In this document: piece by piece, positions 8,241 to 16,238 of the stretch | Layout of the letters: each line of letters starts with the position of its first letter | Numbering within the stretch: position 1 is the stretch's first letter | NCBI GenBank assembly: GCA_035285595.1 | Contig: JAYKGV010000057.1 | Span: forward strand, 15,808 to 79,807 | Origin: VGJW01 sp035285595 | Lineage (GTDB): Bacteria > Cyanobacteriota > Sericytochromatia > S15B-MN24 > VGJW01 | Direction of reading: 5' to 3' | Length of the DNA: 64,000 bases | Program-made: the position numbers and the translations under genes | Notes under the pieces: generated by a model | What the model was told of the DNA's origin: nothing | Database searches by the model: none | The model's input: only the letters and a program-made list of their open reading frames with translations

Positions 8241-9092
8241 GTGAAGCGGGTCGAACGTACGGTCGTGCGCAGGCTTCGAGGCCTCGCCGTCTTGACCGCG
8301 GTGGCCCTTGCCACGGGATGCGAGGCCTTTCGCATCGGCAATCCGGCCTTGCCCAAGGCGAGGCTTCTTGCGGTGGCGCAGACGCAGTTGGTGACCGTCC
8401 GGATCGAGATGGATCCTGAATCCACGGTCTCTGATCCCAATTTCACCTTCACGGCGCAACCCGAGACGGTACAGGTTCTGGTCTCTCCTCTGCCCGGCGA
8501 CGCGATCCCCGGCGTGCGACTCAATGCTTTTGCCGTGGATTGGTTCGATAGTGCCGCCGCGCCCATCGACGCGCAGGTGGTGCAGCCGTGGAGTCAGGGG
8601 CTTTCGTTGTATTTGGCTCGTGGACCTGCTGGTAATCCTGTCGGCGGGGTTGGCGGTGGAGTGGGTGGTGGAGTCGGCGGTGGCGCAGCCGGTGGTGCCG
8701 CTGGCGGAGCGGCGGGCGGTGCGGCCGGTGGCGGAGCGGCGGGCGGTGCCGCTGGCGGTGCGGCCGGTGGCGCGGCGGGCGGTGCGGCTGGTGGCGCGGC
8801 GGGCGGTGTCGGAGGCGCTGGTGCTGGCGTTGGCGCTGGCCAGCCGCTTGAGCTCTCCCTCATCCGCAGCGATGTCGTGAAGTTCGGTGTGGACAACGGC
8901 TATCGGGTCAATCCGCTCACGGGTCGCTTGGTGCCCAGGCTGGAGTCTTGGTCCCAGAACCTGACGGCTCAGATCACATTTTCCGGCCGCGATGACAACG
9001 GTTATCCCCTGTCGGACCTGACAGCCCGTCTGGCCGTTCGTTTCGTTACCGGGATGCGGGGAGCGGCAGCCCCTGCCGGGGGAGCGAATTGA
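8241..9092 (+). CDS. Lipoprotein with Gly/Ala-rich repeat segment
   Basis: 283 residues from GTG 8241, chosen because GGAGG lies five bases upstream and a lipobox (ALATGC) follows a basic n-region; the frame is open to 8097 but without a good start. An N-terminal half of mixed beta character (residues 35-130) is joined by a Gly/Ala repeat (about residues 134-195) to a C-terminal segment containing SWSQNLTAQITFSGRDDNGY. The stop and the next start share a base (TGATG), so it is co-translated with the lipoprotein at 9092. Function unknown. The repeat looks like a flexible spacer holding the C-terminal part away from the membrane. Confidence 0.72.
   Translation: MKRVERTVVRRLRGLAVLTAVALATGCEAFRIGNPALPKARLLAVAQTQLVTVRIEMDPESTVSDPNFTFTAQPETVQVLVSPLPGDAIPGVRLNAFAVDWFDSAAAPIDAQVVQPWSQGLSLYLARGPAGNPVGGVGGGVGGGVGGGAAGGAAGGAAGGAAGGGAAGGAAGGAAGGAAGGAAGGAAGGVGGAGAGVGAGQPLELSLIRSDVVKFGVDNGYRVNPLTGRLVPRLESWSQNLTAQITFSGRDDNGYPLSDLTARLAVRFVTGMRGAAAPAGGAN
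8641..8840 (+). repeat. Imperfect GGNGG/GCNGCN tandem repeat coding for Gly-Ala blocks
   Basis: About 200 bases of ggcggt/gcggcc-type units inside the lipoprotein gene, encoding GGVGGG blocks followed by about ten GGAA blocks. The near-identical units make length change by slippage or unequal recombination likely. Confidence 0.85.
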
Positions 9093-10144
9093 TGCGCGGG
9101 ATCTTGTCGCGGGTCGTGATTGCTGCCGTCATGACGTCGCTTCCGGTTGGCTGCGATACGTTGGCAACCGAAACGGCCGTCCTGGACCCGTTTCTGTTTC
9201 CCGAGCGCTTGCCCGAGAATATTCCATTCCCGGTACCCGCCGATCGTTCGGGCGTCGTGACAGGGCGTGTCGTCGACGTGAAGGGCAATGCCGTCGCAGG
9301 CGTCAGGGTCTCGAACGGGTCGATTTTTACCTTCACGGGCAACGGCAAGGACCCCGTTGGCTTCGATACGGGCCTGCTGCCGTCGGGTGCACCGCGTCCC
9401 GCCCCCGGCGGGGCCGAAGGTGTCGTCCTGCGGTCGCAACTGGTGCCGCTCAAGGGGCAGTTCATCCTGTCTGGCCTGCCGGTTCCTGCCTCCGGGTTGG
9501 GCAGCACCACCTTGACCTTCAGTTTCGACGAGGTCTTGCTGACGCGCCAAGTGGAGGTCAGGCCTGCCACATTCTCCGCGGACATCCCCGCAAGTGCTTC
9601 GGTGCAGGTGGCGGTAGGCCTTCTCGTCAACACGCCCTTCGGGGTGCCCGAGCTGGCCGATCAGGTGTCGCTGCCGCTGACCTTGCCCACCTCCACGGGC
9701 TCAGAGGCCGCCCGCATTTCCCTCTTCTCGCCCCAGACCCTCACATGCAACGTGGCGACACCTGATCAAGTCATCACGTTTCCCACGACCGGTTCCCGGG
9801 TTTCCTTCGGGTTGCGCAATCTCCCGGGTGGGCGTCCCGCCGTCATCGTCGGAGCCCGGGTGACGTTGCTGACACCCGAAGGCCTGACGGTCGGGACCCC
9901 TGTACGGCTGCCGGTTGACCCCGTGTTGCTGGAAGGGGGACTTGTCAACCGAAGCGGCGCACTGGCGCAGGTGACGATCGACTTGGCCTTGCAGGGACTC
10001 AGGCAGGTGGGGAATCCCCCGCAGCTCACCGCGAGGGTTGTCTTCCTGAAGGAGGGCGATATCGAGCTGCTCGGGGGCGATGGTCGGGCAGTGGAACGGA
10101 ATATTCCCATCCGCATCGTGACAGGTACCGCAGGCGTCAACTGA
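9092..10144 (+). CDS. Lipoprotein with carboxypeptidase-regulatory-like fold
   Basis: 350 residues starting at the ATG that shares a base with the previous stop. The signal peptide ends in the lipobox SLPVGC (Cys21). Residues 52-75, SGVVTGRVVDVKGNAVAGVR, match the opening of carboxypeptidase-regulatory-like (CarboxypepD_reg/Ig-like) domains, common in secreted surface proteins. The rest is Gly/Pro/Thr-rich beta sequence without a recognised domain. Translation coupling to the preceding lipoprotein suggests the two act together in the envelope. The ligand or partner is unknown. Confidence 0.75.
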   Translation: MRGILSRVVIAAVMTSLPVGCDTLATETAVLDPFLFPERLPENIPFPVPADRSGVVTGRVVDVKGNAVAGVRVSNGSIFTFTGNGKDPVGFDTGLLPSGAPRPAPGGAEGVVLRSQLVPLKGQFILSGLPVPASGLGSTTLTFSFDEVLLTRQVEVRPATFSADIPASASVQVAVGLLVNTPFGVPELADQVSLPLTLPTSTGSEAARISLFSPQTLTCNVATPDQVITFPTTGSRVSFGLRNLPGGRPAVIVGARVTLLTPEGLTVGTPVRLPVDPVLLEGGLVNRSGALAQVTIDLALQGLRQVGNPPQLTARVVFLKEGDIELLGGDGRAVERNIPIRIVTGTAGVN

Positions 10145-10180
10145 CGCCTGGAGGGCACAAGGGCCGGCGACGCAACAGCC

Positions 10181-11590
10181 TTATTGCTTGTCGACGTCGA
10201 ACTCTGTCTCGACCTGCGTACCGGCCGCCCCGAAGGCCTCGAATCGGTCTTCCTCCGTGTGGAAAACGGCTTTCTGGGCGCGCATGAAGCTGCCGTCGTC
10301 ACGCTGGACCAGTACATCCTGAGTGACGGTCAGCGTCTGGTCCGCATCCTTGTAGTCGGCGCGGCGCCCCGTGACGCGTCGGCCCTTCTGGGCCACGACG
10401 ACGGTCTCTCCTGTCACGGTGGCATCGTTGGTCTGCTGATCGATGACGAGATGGTCTCCGGTGATGACCGTGCGTTCCGCCAGGGCTTTGTCCCGATCGG
10501 GATCCGGCTTGCTGGTGTCCACGATCCCCTCCCGAATCAGCCAATCACCCTTGATCTGGGTCAACACCACGTGATCGTCGAGGGTGACGGTCTGGCGGGT
10601 GTGATCGACCCGTGCCCGATCTCCCGTCGCATGCTTCTCCCGCTGGATGAAGCGTACGTTGCCCAGGAAGGCCGCATCCTTGGTTCGGGCTTGATAGTCC
10701 AGGTGGTCGGCCCGGATGACCATGTCCTCCTTTCGGAAGGCATTCTTGACCTTGGCCTTGCGCCCGGGACCGTCGGGTCGAGCGGCAGGGTTTCCGACCC
10801 TCACCAGCTCCACGTCGCCATCGACGGTGATGAGGCGGCGGTCGTGGTCATTGCGCATCCGCAAGCCCTGTACGGTCGTCCGGGGTTCGTCCCGCTGGTC
10901 CTGCACCAGCTCGAAGGGCACGTCGATCGTGGTGACTCGGGCTTTCTGGTCGTAGTGGGCCTCGCTGGTCGCGATCACACTGTCCGATTGATGGATGCGT
11001 ACGTTGCCTTTCACCACGGCAAGGCGGGTGGCGCGGTCATACTTCACGTGGTCCGAAAAGATCCGGACCGTGCCTTCGGGCAGCGGCTCTCCGGGGGGGC
11101 GAACCTTGAGGGACTTGATCGGAGGCAAGGGAGGATACGAAGGTCGGCCTACGGGCGGCGGCAAGGGAAGGACGCCGCCGCCACCCAGAGGAGGAAGAGG
11201 CAGGGGCGAGGCGGCCATGGCGGGCGGGAGGGGGCGCGGTGCCGGCACGGCGGGGGGCAGGACTCGCGGCCTCAAGGTAGGTTCGGGTGTCGGCAGGCGA
11301 GGCAGTTTGCGCGCGGCACTCTGTCGTCCTGTAACTGACGGGGGGGAAGACCGATGCGCTGAGGCCGGGCGTTCTTCCGCGGTGACGGCGAACCCTGGTG
11401 AGGGTGGCGAGCCATCGGGTGTTCCTCCCGGGGGGGCCGCGCGCGGCGGGACCGGGCGCGGGGCGTCCGGTGCCTCAGGCAACTCGTCGGCCCGGACCGA
11501 GGCGATGGGCTGCGTGAACCACGAGAACAAGGCGAGGCCGACCACGACCAGCCCACGGCCAAGCCCCGGCACCTCAGTCCGGCCCCTCAC
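10181..11590 (-). CDS. lptA: LptA-like LPS export periplasmic protein (OstA domain, long form)
   Basis: 469 residues from a GTG that overlaps the lptC stop (GTGA). LptA forms the periplasmic bridge that carries LPS from LptC to LptD. An N-terminal membrane/signal segment is followed by a Pro/Arg-rich linker (about 40-165). OstA/LptA-type beta-jellyroll repeats then start at VRIFSDHVKYDRATRLAVVK, with typical phrases such as VKGNVRIHQ, ITVDGDVELV, FLGNVRFIQ and VTGETVVVAQ. E. coli LptA is about 185 residues, so this version is more than twice as long and seems to stack more repeats. Neighbours lptC and lnt support the call. It could instead be a longer OstA-family paralogue. Confidence 0.82.
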   Translation of the reverse strand: MRGRTEVPGLGRGLVVVGLALFSWFTQPIASVRADELPEAPDAPRPVPPRAAPPGGTPDGSPPSPGFAVTAEERPASAHRSSPPSVTGRQSAARKLPRLPTPEPTLRPRVLPPAVPAPRPLPPAMAASPLPLPPLGGGGVLPLPPPVGRPSYPPLPPIKSLKVRPPGEPLPEGTVRIFSDHVKYDRATRLAVVKGNVRIHQSDSVIATSEAHYDQKARVTTIDVPFELVQDQRDEPRTTVQGLRMRNDHDRRLITVDGDVELVRVGNPAARPDGPGRKAKVKNAFRKEDMVIRADHLDYQARTKDAAFLGNVRFIQREKHATGDRARVDHTRQTVTLDDHVVLTQIKGDWLIREGIVDTSKPDPDRDKALAERTVITGDHLVIDQQTNDATVTGETVVVAQKGRRVTGRRADYKDADQTLTVTQDVLVQRDDGSFMRAQKAVFHTEEDRFEAFGAAGTQVETEFDVDKQ

Positions 11591-12282
11591 CGGGTCGCCT
11601 CCCCGACGGAGTCGATGCGCACCTGACCTGCCAGCTCGAGGACCTCGAGCTGGGTGTCGGCAGATGCCCGATCGGCTCCGACCCGCAACTTGCCATCCCG
11701 GGTTCGCAACTGTATCCGCCTTGGCAGGACGAGGCGATGCTCCCGAACCTTGTAACGGGCTTCCTCGGTGCGCAAGGTGTCCTTGTCATCCGTGGTGAAG
11801 GTGGCGTCCCCCCTGATGGTCAGCTCCTCATAATCATTGTCGTACTCGGCTTCACGCGCGGTCCAGCGCAGGCTGCGGATTTTAGGGGAAGCCACAGGTT
11901 TGGGCGTGGGTCCTACCACCGTGGTGCCCGGGGGCAGGGTGGCCGTGGCGTCGGCCTTCCAGTCCTTCAGGTTGACAAATCTTCCTCTGGGTTTGCCCAC
12001 GAAATGGATGACACGCTGGTTCTGTCCGGCCGTCATCTCGGGCACGGTAATCTCCCACCGGGCAAGACCCTTGTCCCTGCCCCGGACCTCGACCTGTTCG
12101 AACTGAAGCTCGATCTCGGGTCGCATGACGGTTTCCACCGGTTTCAGCAAAGCGTTGCGCGGTATTTCGGGTCGACGTAGCCACCAGATGCAAGGGCCGA
12201 TGATCACGGCTGCACCCACCGTGGCCATGAGGCCACGGCGCATGGCCATGGGCAGGCGGGACCAGGCCGCAAGACCCTTCAC
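11587..12282 (-). CDS. lptC: LptC-like LPS export protein
   Basis: 231 residues from a GTG whose GTGA overlaps the lnt stop; an open frame further up would run deep into lnt. LptC is the bitopic inner-membrane protein that receives LPS from the LptB2FG transporter and hands it to LptA. A single transmembrane segment (GLMATVGAAVIIGPCIWW) is followed by a periplasmic beta-rich domain with LptC/OstA-like phrases (REAEYDNDYEELTIRGDAT, RTEEARYKVREHRLVLP). Weak sequence conservation is normal for LptC. The position between lnt and lptA, and opposite lptF/lptG, strengthens the assignment. Confidence 0.8.
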   Translation of the reverse strand: MKGLAAWSRLPMAMRRGLMATVGAAVIIGPCIWWLRRPEIPRNALLKPVETVMRPEIELQFEQVEVRGRDKGLARWEITVPEMTAGQNQRVIHFVGKPRGRFVNLKDWKADATATLPPGTTVVGPTPKPVASPKIRSLRWTAREAEYDNDYEELTIRGDATFTTDDKDTLRTEEARYKVREHRLVLPRRIQLRTRDGKLRVGADRASADTQLEVLELAGQVRIDSVGEATR

Positions 12283-13952
12283 CCCAGGGCCTCGGGGATC
12301 GCCGCAGGAGCCCTGCCGAAGGCCGCCATCCACGAGAGTCCTACGAGAGCGGCTGCGACGCCCACCAGCCAGTCCCCATGCGCGCTGTAGGGCGTCACTT
12401 CGTTCACGGGAACAAAGGAGCCGGTGGCGACTGCTTCACGGAAGACAGGGGTGCGGGCCATCACTCGGCCGTCCGGGGCGATGATCCCCGATACTCCGGT
12501 GTTGGCCGCACGCAGGACCCACCTCCGCGTCTCGACCGCGCGCAGGATGGCGTGGGCGAAGTGTTGGTGCGGGGCACTGGTGTCCTTGTACCAGGCGTCA
12601 TTGGTGACGATGGCCAGAACCGTGGCGCCTGCGGCCGCATCGGCCGAGAGGGCCGCCGGAAAGATCGAATCGAAGCAGATGCCCGTGCCGACCCTGCCGC
12701 CCACGTCGCCGAGATCGAGGGGCGCGGCGCCTTCGCCTCGCGCCAGATCCTGAGACAGGATATTCAGCCGCGAGAGCACGTCAGGCAGGATGCCGCGGAA
12801 GGGCAGGAACTCGCCGAAAGGCACGAGATGGCGCTTGGCTTCCCACAGCCAGGGGCCCGCCGTTCCCCCGACGACGGTTGCCGCATTCATCAGCGCCGGA
12901 GATTGATTTGGTGCGGATGGGGTCACGAAGAAGGCGCCCGTGACAAGCCGGCGCTGCCCTCCCGAGGGAAACATCGCCCGGATGCGATCGACCACGGCCT
13001 GGAAGTCGGGTCGACCTCCGGCGTTCCATACGATGGGCAGGGCCGATTCAGGCCATACGACGACCTGACTGCCCGCCGCACGAGACAGGTCCAGATAGCG
13101 GTCGACCATGGCGGGAAGGCGCCCGGGATCCCATTTCTGATCCGAGGGAAAGTTTCCCTGGACGACCGCGGCCGTGATGGCCTGGCCTTCCGTGATCGGC
13201 GCGGGTGCCAGCAATCGTCCTGCCCCCAGCCATGCCAGGAAAAGCCACGGCACCGCCTTGATGACTCCATGGCCGTTCCGCCACCGTTCGACGGCGGCCG
13301 CGGCCGTGAAGGCGATCAGCCCCCCGAGCGGGTAGGGGCCGACGAGGGAGAGCGCTTGCAGCACGTCGGGCGTCTCGGTCTGGGTCAATGCCAGCGGACC
13401 CCATGGATAAGCCAAGTCCCCACGCGCCTGCAGCCATTCGAAGACCATCCACGAGGCGGCAGCCAGCAGCGGTATGCCCCCCGTCGGCAGATCCGCCCTG
13501 CGCCAGCGCCTGACCAGATCACCGTACGCCACGGCGAAAATGCCCGAGCCCGCTCCGATGACGAGGGCCACTCCCACGAGTGCCACGCCGACCACGACGA
13601 GCGACACGTCCCACGGGATCCCCAGCCACGTCAGCGGATGCATGGCCAGCAACCAGTGGTTCAACACCGATTGAAACGCCACCCCGAAGCCCAGTCCGGC
13701 CTTGAGGTCGTCGCGACGCCGTCGCGTCGTGCCCAGGACTGCAAAGAAGGGGATGAGTGCCACCCAAGCCATCAGGCCCGGCAAGACGGCCAAAGGTGTT
13801 CCGGGAGCGAGAATCCCCGGGAACGAAAGGCCCAGCAGCAGGCCACCGGACGCGGCCCAGGCCCAATGTCCCCGCCGAAGGGGGAAGACGCCGGCCTGCC
13901 CGTCCGGGGCGGTCTTTGGCGTCGGGGGCAGGGTCTCCATCGGAAGGGTCAT
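12279..13952 (-). CDS. lnt: Apolipoprotein N-acyltransferase
   Basis: 557 residues from ATG 13952; an upstream TTG and an ATG four codons later are alternatives. Lnt adds the third acyl chain to the N-terminal cysteine of lipoproteins in the inner membrane. The N-terminal half has about six hydrophobic segments. The C-terminal nitrilase-like domain shows the catalytic triad: Glu in VVWPESALPIVW, Lys in WEAKRHLVPFGEFLPF, and Cys in GTGICFDSIFP. It ends with a final transmembrane segment. The overlap with lptC (GTGA) places it first in an lnt-lptC-lptA operon. At least nine predicted lipoproteins in this window are potential substrates. Confidence 0.95.
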   Translation of the reverse strand: MTLPMETLPPTPKTAPDGQAGVFPLRRGHWAWAASGGLLLGLSFPGILAPGTPLAVLPGLMAWVALIPFFAVLGTTRRRRDDLKAGLGFGVAFQSVLNHWLLAMHPLTWLGIPWDVSLVVVGVALVGVALVIGAGSGIFAVAYGDLVRRWRRADLPTGGIPLLAAASWMVFEWLQARGDLAYPWGPLALTQTETPDVLQALSLVGPYPLGGLIAFTAAAAVERWRNGHGVIKAVPWLFLAWLGAGRLLAPAPITEGQAITAAVVQGNFPSDQKWDPGRLPAMVDRYLDLSRAAGSQVVVWPESALPIVWNAGGRPDFQAVVDRIRAMFPSGGQRRLVTGAFFVTPSAPNQSPALMNAATVVGGTAGPWLWEAKRHLVPFGEFLPFRGILPDVLSRLNILSQDLARGEGAAPLDLGDVGGRVGTGICFDSIFPAALSADAAAGATVLAIVTNDAWYKDTSAPHQHFAHAILRAVETRRWVLRAANTGVSGIIAPDGRVMARTPVFREAVATGSFVPVNEVTPYSAHGDWLVGVAAALVGLSWMAAFGRAPAAIPEALG

Positions 13953-14010
13953 GGTAGCACGGGGGCCATGTCCCCTCCGGCCTCCCGACAGGTGCCCCCG
14001 AGGGGTCAAG

Positions 14011-14020
14011 GTATATGATG
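14011..14020 (+). promoter_or_regulatory. Weak -10-like element in the lnt/lptF divergent gap
   Basis: TATGAT at 14014-14019 resembles a -10 box and would start transcription near 14026, just ahead of lptF (14054). No good -35 box is seen 16-18 bp upstream. The 100-bp gap between lnt and lptF must carry both divergent promoters. Confidence 0.25.
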
Positions 14021-14053
14021 GGGTCCGGACTCCCCGGCCGGGTCCAAAGCCGC

Positions 14054-15139
14054 ATGCGGACGCTCGATCGCTACGTCATGGCCGAGCTCTTCCGACCATT
14101 CTTCGTCGGAGTGCTCGGCTTCATTGTCCTGATGCTCAGCTTTACGCTTTCGAGTTTCACGGACTTGATCTTCACGGCGGGAGCGTCGCCGGGGCCGGTC
14201 CTGATGCTGCTGCTCTACACGCTGCCCAGCGTGATGGTCCTGGCCTTTCCCGTGGCCTACCTCTTCTCCAGCCTGCTGGGCATCGGACGGATGGCTCGCG
14301 ACTTCGAGATCATCGCGCTGCGCAGCGGCGGCGTCTCCGTCAAGCGCATCTTGGCTCCCATCTTGTTGGGGGCGGCGTTGGTCTCTGCGGCCAATTTCTT
14401 TTTCAACGATGTGGTGGTCCCCTGGAGCAATCTGCGGATCAAGGAGACCAAGGCAGCTCTGATGAAGGCTTCCTTGCGGCCGGTGATTCGGCCGAATGTG
14501 TTCTTCAAGGGCACGGAGAACCGAAGTTTCTACGTGAAGGCCATCGATCCAAGGACCAGCGAGATGCAGGATATCCTGATCCTGGACCAGGGGCGGCCAG
14601 GTTGGCCACAACTGATTACCGCGCGGAAGGGGCGTTGGTTGTCTGCTGCCGACACCGGCGTATGGGTCCTCGAGGACGGCGAGGTCCGCAAGTTCGGCGA
14701 GACCGGATACGTGGATCACGAGATCAAGTTCCGCAAGTTGCGCATCCAATTCCGCATGGACAATCCGATGCTTGGTTCGGATCTGGATCCTGCGGGATTG
14801 AACGCTTCGAACCTCGACAAGCAGATCTCTCAGCTCAAGAAGCAGGGAGGGGACACCCATGCCCTCGAGGTGGCCTATCACATGAAGTTCAGCGTGCCAT
14901 TGGCGACCTTCGCCGCTGCGCTCATCTCCGCCCCCCTCGGCATGCTGTTCTCTCGTCTCGGTCCGTACATCGGGGTGGCGCTCTCCGTCATCTTGGTCTT
15001 CCTCTACTACACGGCCATGCAGACTTTTCAGGCCATGGGCCAAGCAGGTTATTTGCATCCCATTCTGGCGGCGTGGTTGCAGAATCTTGTCTTCGGGGTC
15101 GTGGGTCTGGTGTTGCTGTCTCGGGTGGATCGACGATGA
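14054..15139 (+). CDS. lptF: LPS export ABC transporter permease, LptF/LptG family (first copy)
   Basis: 361 residues from ATG 14054 (MRTLDRYVMAELFRPF, the standard opening); in-frame ATGs at 14015/14018 are possible. YjgP/YjgQ-family permease that, with its partner and the ATPase LptB, extracts LPS from the inner membrane. Three transmembrane helices come before a periplasmic beta domain (about residues 130-265) and three after it (ATFAAALISAPLGML onwards). GIGRMARDFEIIALRSGG is the conserved cytoplasmic coupling region that contacts LptB. A second homologue follows 13 bp later. Which one is LptF or LptG cannot be decided from order alone. No lptB gene is in the window. Confidence 0.88.
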   Translation: MRTLDRYVMAELFRPFFVGVLGFIVLMLSFTLSSFTDLIFTAGASPGPVLMLLLYTLPSVMVLAFPVAYLFSSLLGIGRMARDFEIIALRSGGVSVKRILAPILLGAALVSAANFFFNDVVVPWSNLRIKETKAALMKASLRPVIRPNVFFKGTENRSFYVKAIDPRTSEMQDILILDQGRPGWPQLITARKGRWLSAADTGVWVLEDGEVRKFGETGYVDHEIKFRKLRIQFRMDNPMLGSDLDPAGLNASNLDKQISQLKKQGGDTHALEVAYHMKFSVPLATFAAALISAPLGMLFSRLGPYIGVALSVILVFLYYTAMQTFQAMGQAGYLHPILAAWLQNLVFGVVGLVLLSRVDRR

Positions 15140-15152
15140 TGCGGGGCCTTCG

Positions 15153-16238
15153 ATGAGCACCGGCATCGCTGACCGATACATCCTGCGGGAGCTGGTCCGT
15201 CCTTTCCTGGCCGGAGTGGGCGGGTTCCTGGTGATGAACCTCATCAACCTGCTCTATATCTACGCCTCGCTCATCGTGCAGAGCGGTGTGCCAGTGGACG
15301 TGGTCGTTCGGCTCCTGCTCTACAACTTGCCAGCCATTCTGGTCATCACGTTTCCCGTCGCTTATCTCTTCGCGACGTTGATTGCCGTGGGGCGCCTGAG
15401 CCGCGACTTCGAGATCGTGGCCCTGCGGGCCTGTGGCGTCAGCTTTCGACGCATGTGCGTGCCCGTGTTGGCTGGCGCCCTCGTCGTCGCGGGAGTGGGG
15501 TTCGCGTGCAATGACAGGTTGGTGCCTTGGTCAAACCGGCAGGTGGTCGACCTGGTCCGGACGCTCATGCTCAAGCAGACCAAGGCGGTCTTCAAGGACA
15601 ACGTCTTTTTTCGTGGGGAAGGCGAACGGACCTTCTACGTGCGGCAGGTCGACGAGCGGACCAACACCCTCTACGACGCCATCGTGATTGATCGCAAGGG
15701 CCCTCTGGGCGTGGTCATCACGGCTCGCAGCGGGACATGGAACGGCACCCGCTGGGAGTTGCAGGACGGCGTGGAGCATCGCTACGCCCCAGGTGGCACG
15801 TTCGTGGTGGAGGAGACCAACTTCGCCCTTCGGACGGTCGAGGTCGGCCAGGATCCCCAGGCCTACTACCGGAACGGTGATCTCTCCCCTCAGGAACAGA
15901 CCTCCGAGGAGTTGGGCGCCCAGATCCGCACGCTCAAGGCCGCCGGCGTGGATACCAAGTCCTCCGAAGTCGACTATCACCTGAAGTTCAGCCTGCCGCT
16001 CGCGGCGGTGGTGGTGGCGCTACTTGCCGCCCCCCTCGGCTTCAGGTTCGGGCGGCTGGGCATCTTCATCGGGGTGTCCCTTACCATTGCGTTGGTGGCG
16101 GTCTACTACGTGGTGATGTCCATCTCCCGGTCGATGGGCAACGCCGGCATGATTCCGCCTCATTGGGCGGCGTGGAGCCAGAATCTGCTGTACGCCGTGG
16201 TCGGGGTCTTTTTGTTGTGGCGGGTGGATCGGCGATGA
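15153..16238 (+). CDS. lptG: LPS export ABC transporter permease, LptF/LptG family (second copy)
   Basis: 361 residues, the same length as its neighbour, from ATG 15153 (MSTGIADRYILRELVRPF). The topology is the same: three helices, a periplasmic domain and three helices. The coupling segment is AVGRLSRDFEIVALRACG. About as divergent from the first copy as LptF is from LptG, so the pair can form the heterodimer. Some residues near the end (MGNAGMIPPHWAAWSQNLLY) resemble LptG C-termini. Its stop overlaps the lptD-like start (ATGA). Confidence 0.88.
   Translation: MSTGIADRYILRELVRPFLAGVGGFLVMNLINLLYIYASLIVQSGVPVDVVVRLLLYNLPAILVITFPVAYLFATLIAVGRLSRDFEIVALRACGVSFRRMCVPVLAGALVVAGVGFACNDRLVPWSNRQVVDLVRTLMLKQTKAVFKDNVFFRGEGERTFYVRQVDERTNTLYDAIVIDRKGPLGVVITARSGTWNGTRWELQDGVEHRYAPGGTFVVEETNFALRTVEVGQDPQAYYRNGDLSPQEQTSEELGAQIRTLKAAGVDTKSSEVDYHLKFSLPLAAVVVALLAAPLGFRFGRLGIFIGVSLTIALVAVYYVVMSISRSMGNAGMIPPHWAAWSQNLLYAVVGVFLLWRVDRR

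Noticed and set aside
12378..14018. Long plus-strand frame opposite lnt
   Set aside because: It has low-complexity Arg/Gln/Gly sequence without any motif, and lnt with its full triad occupies the other strand.
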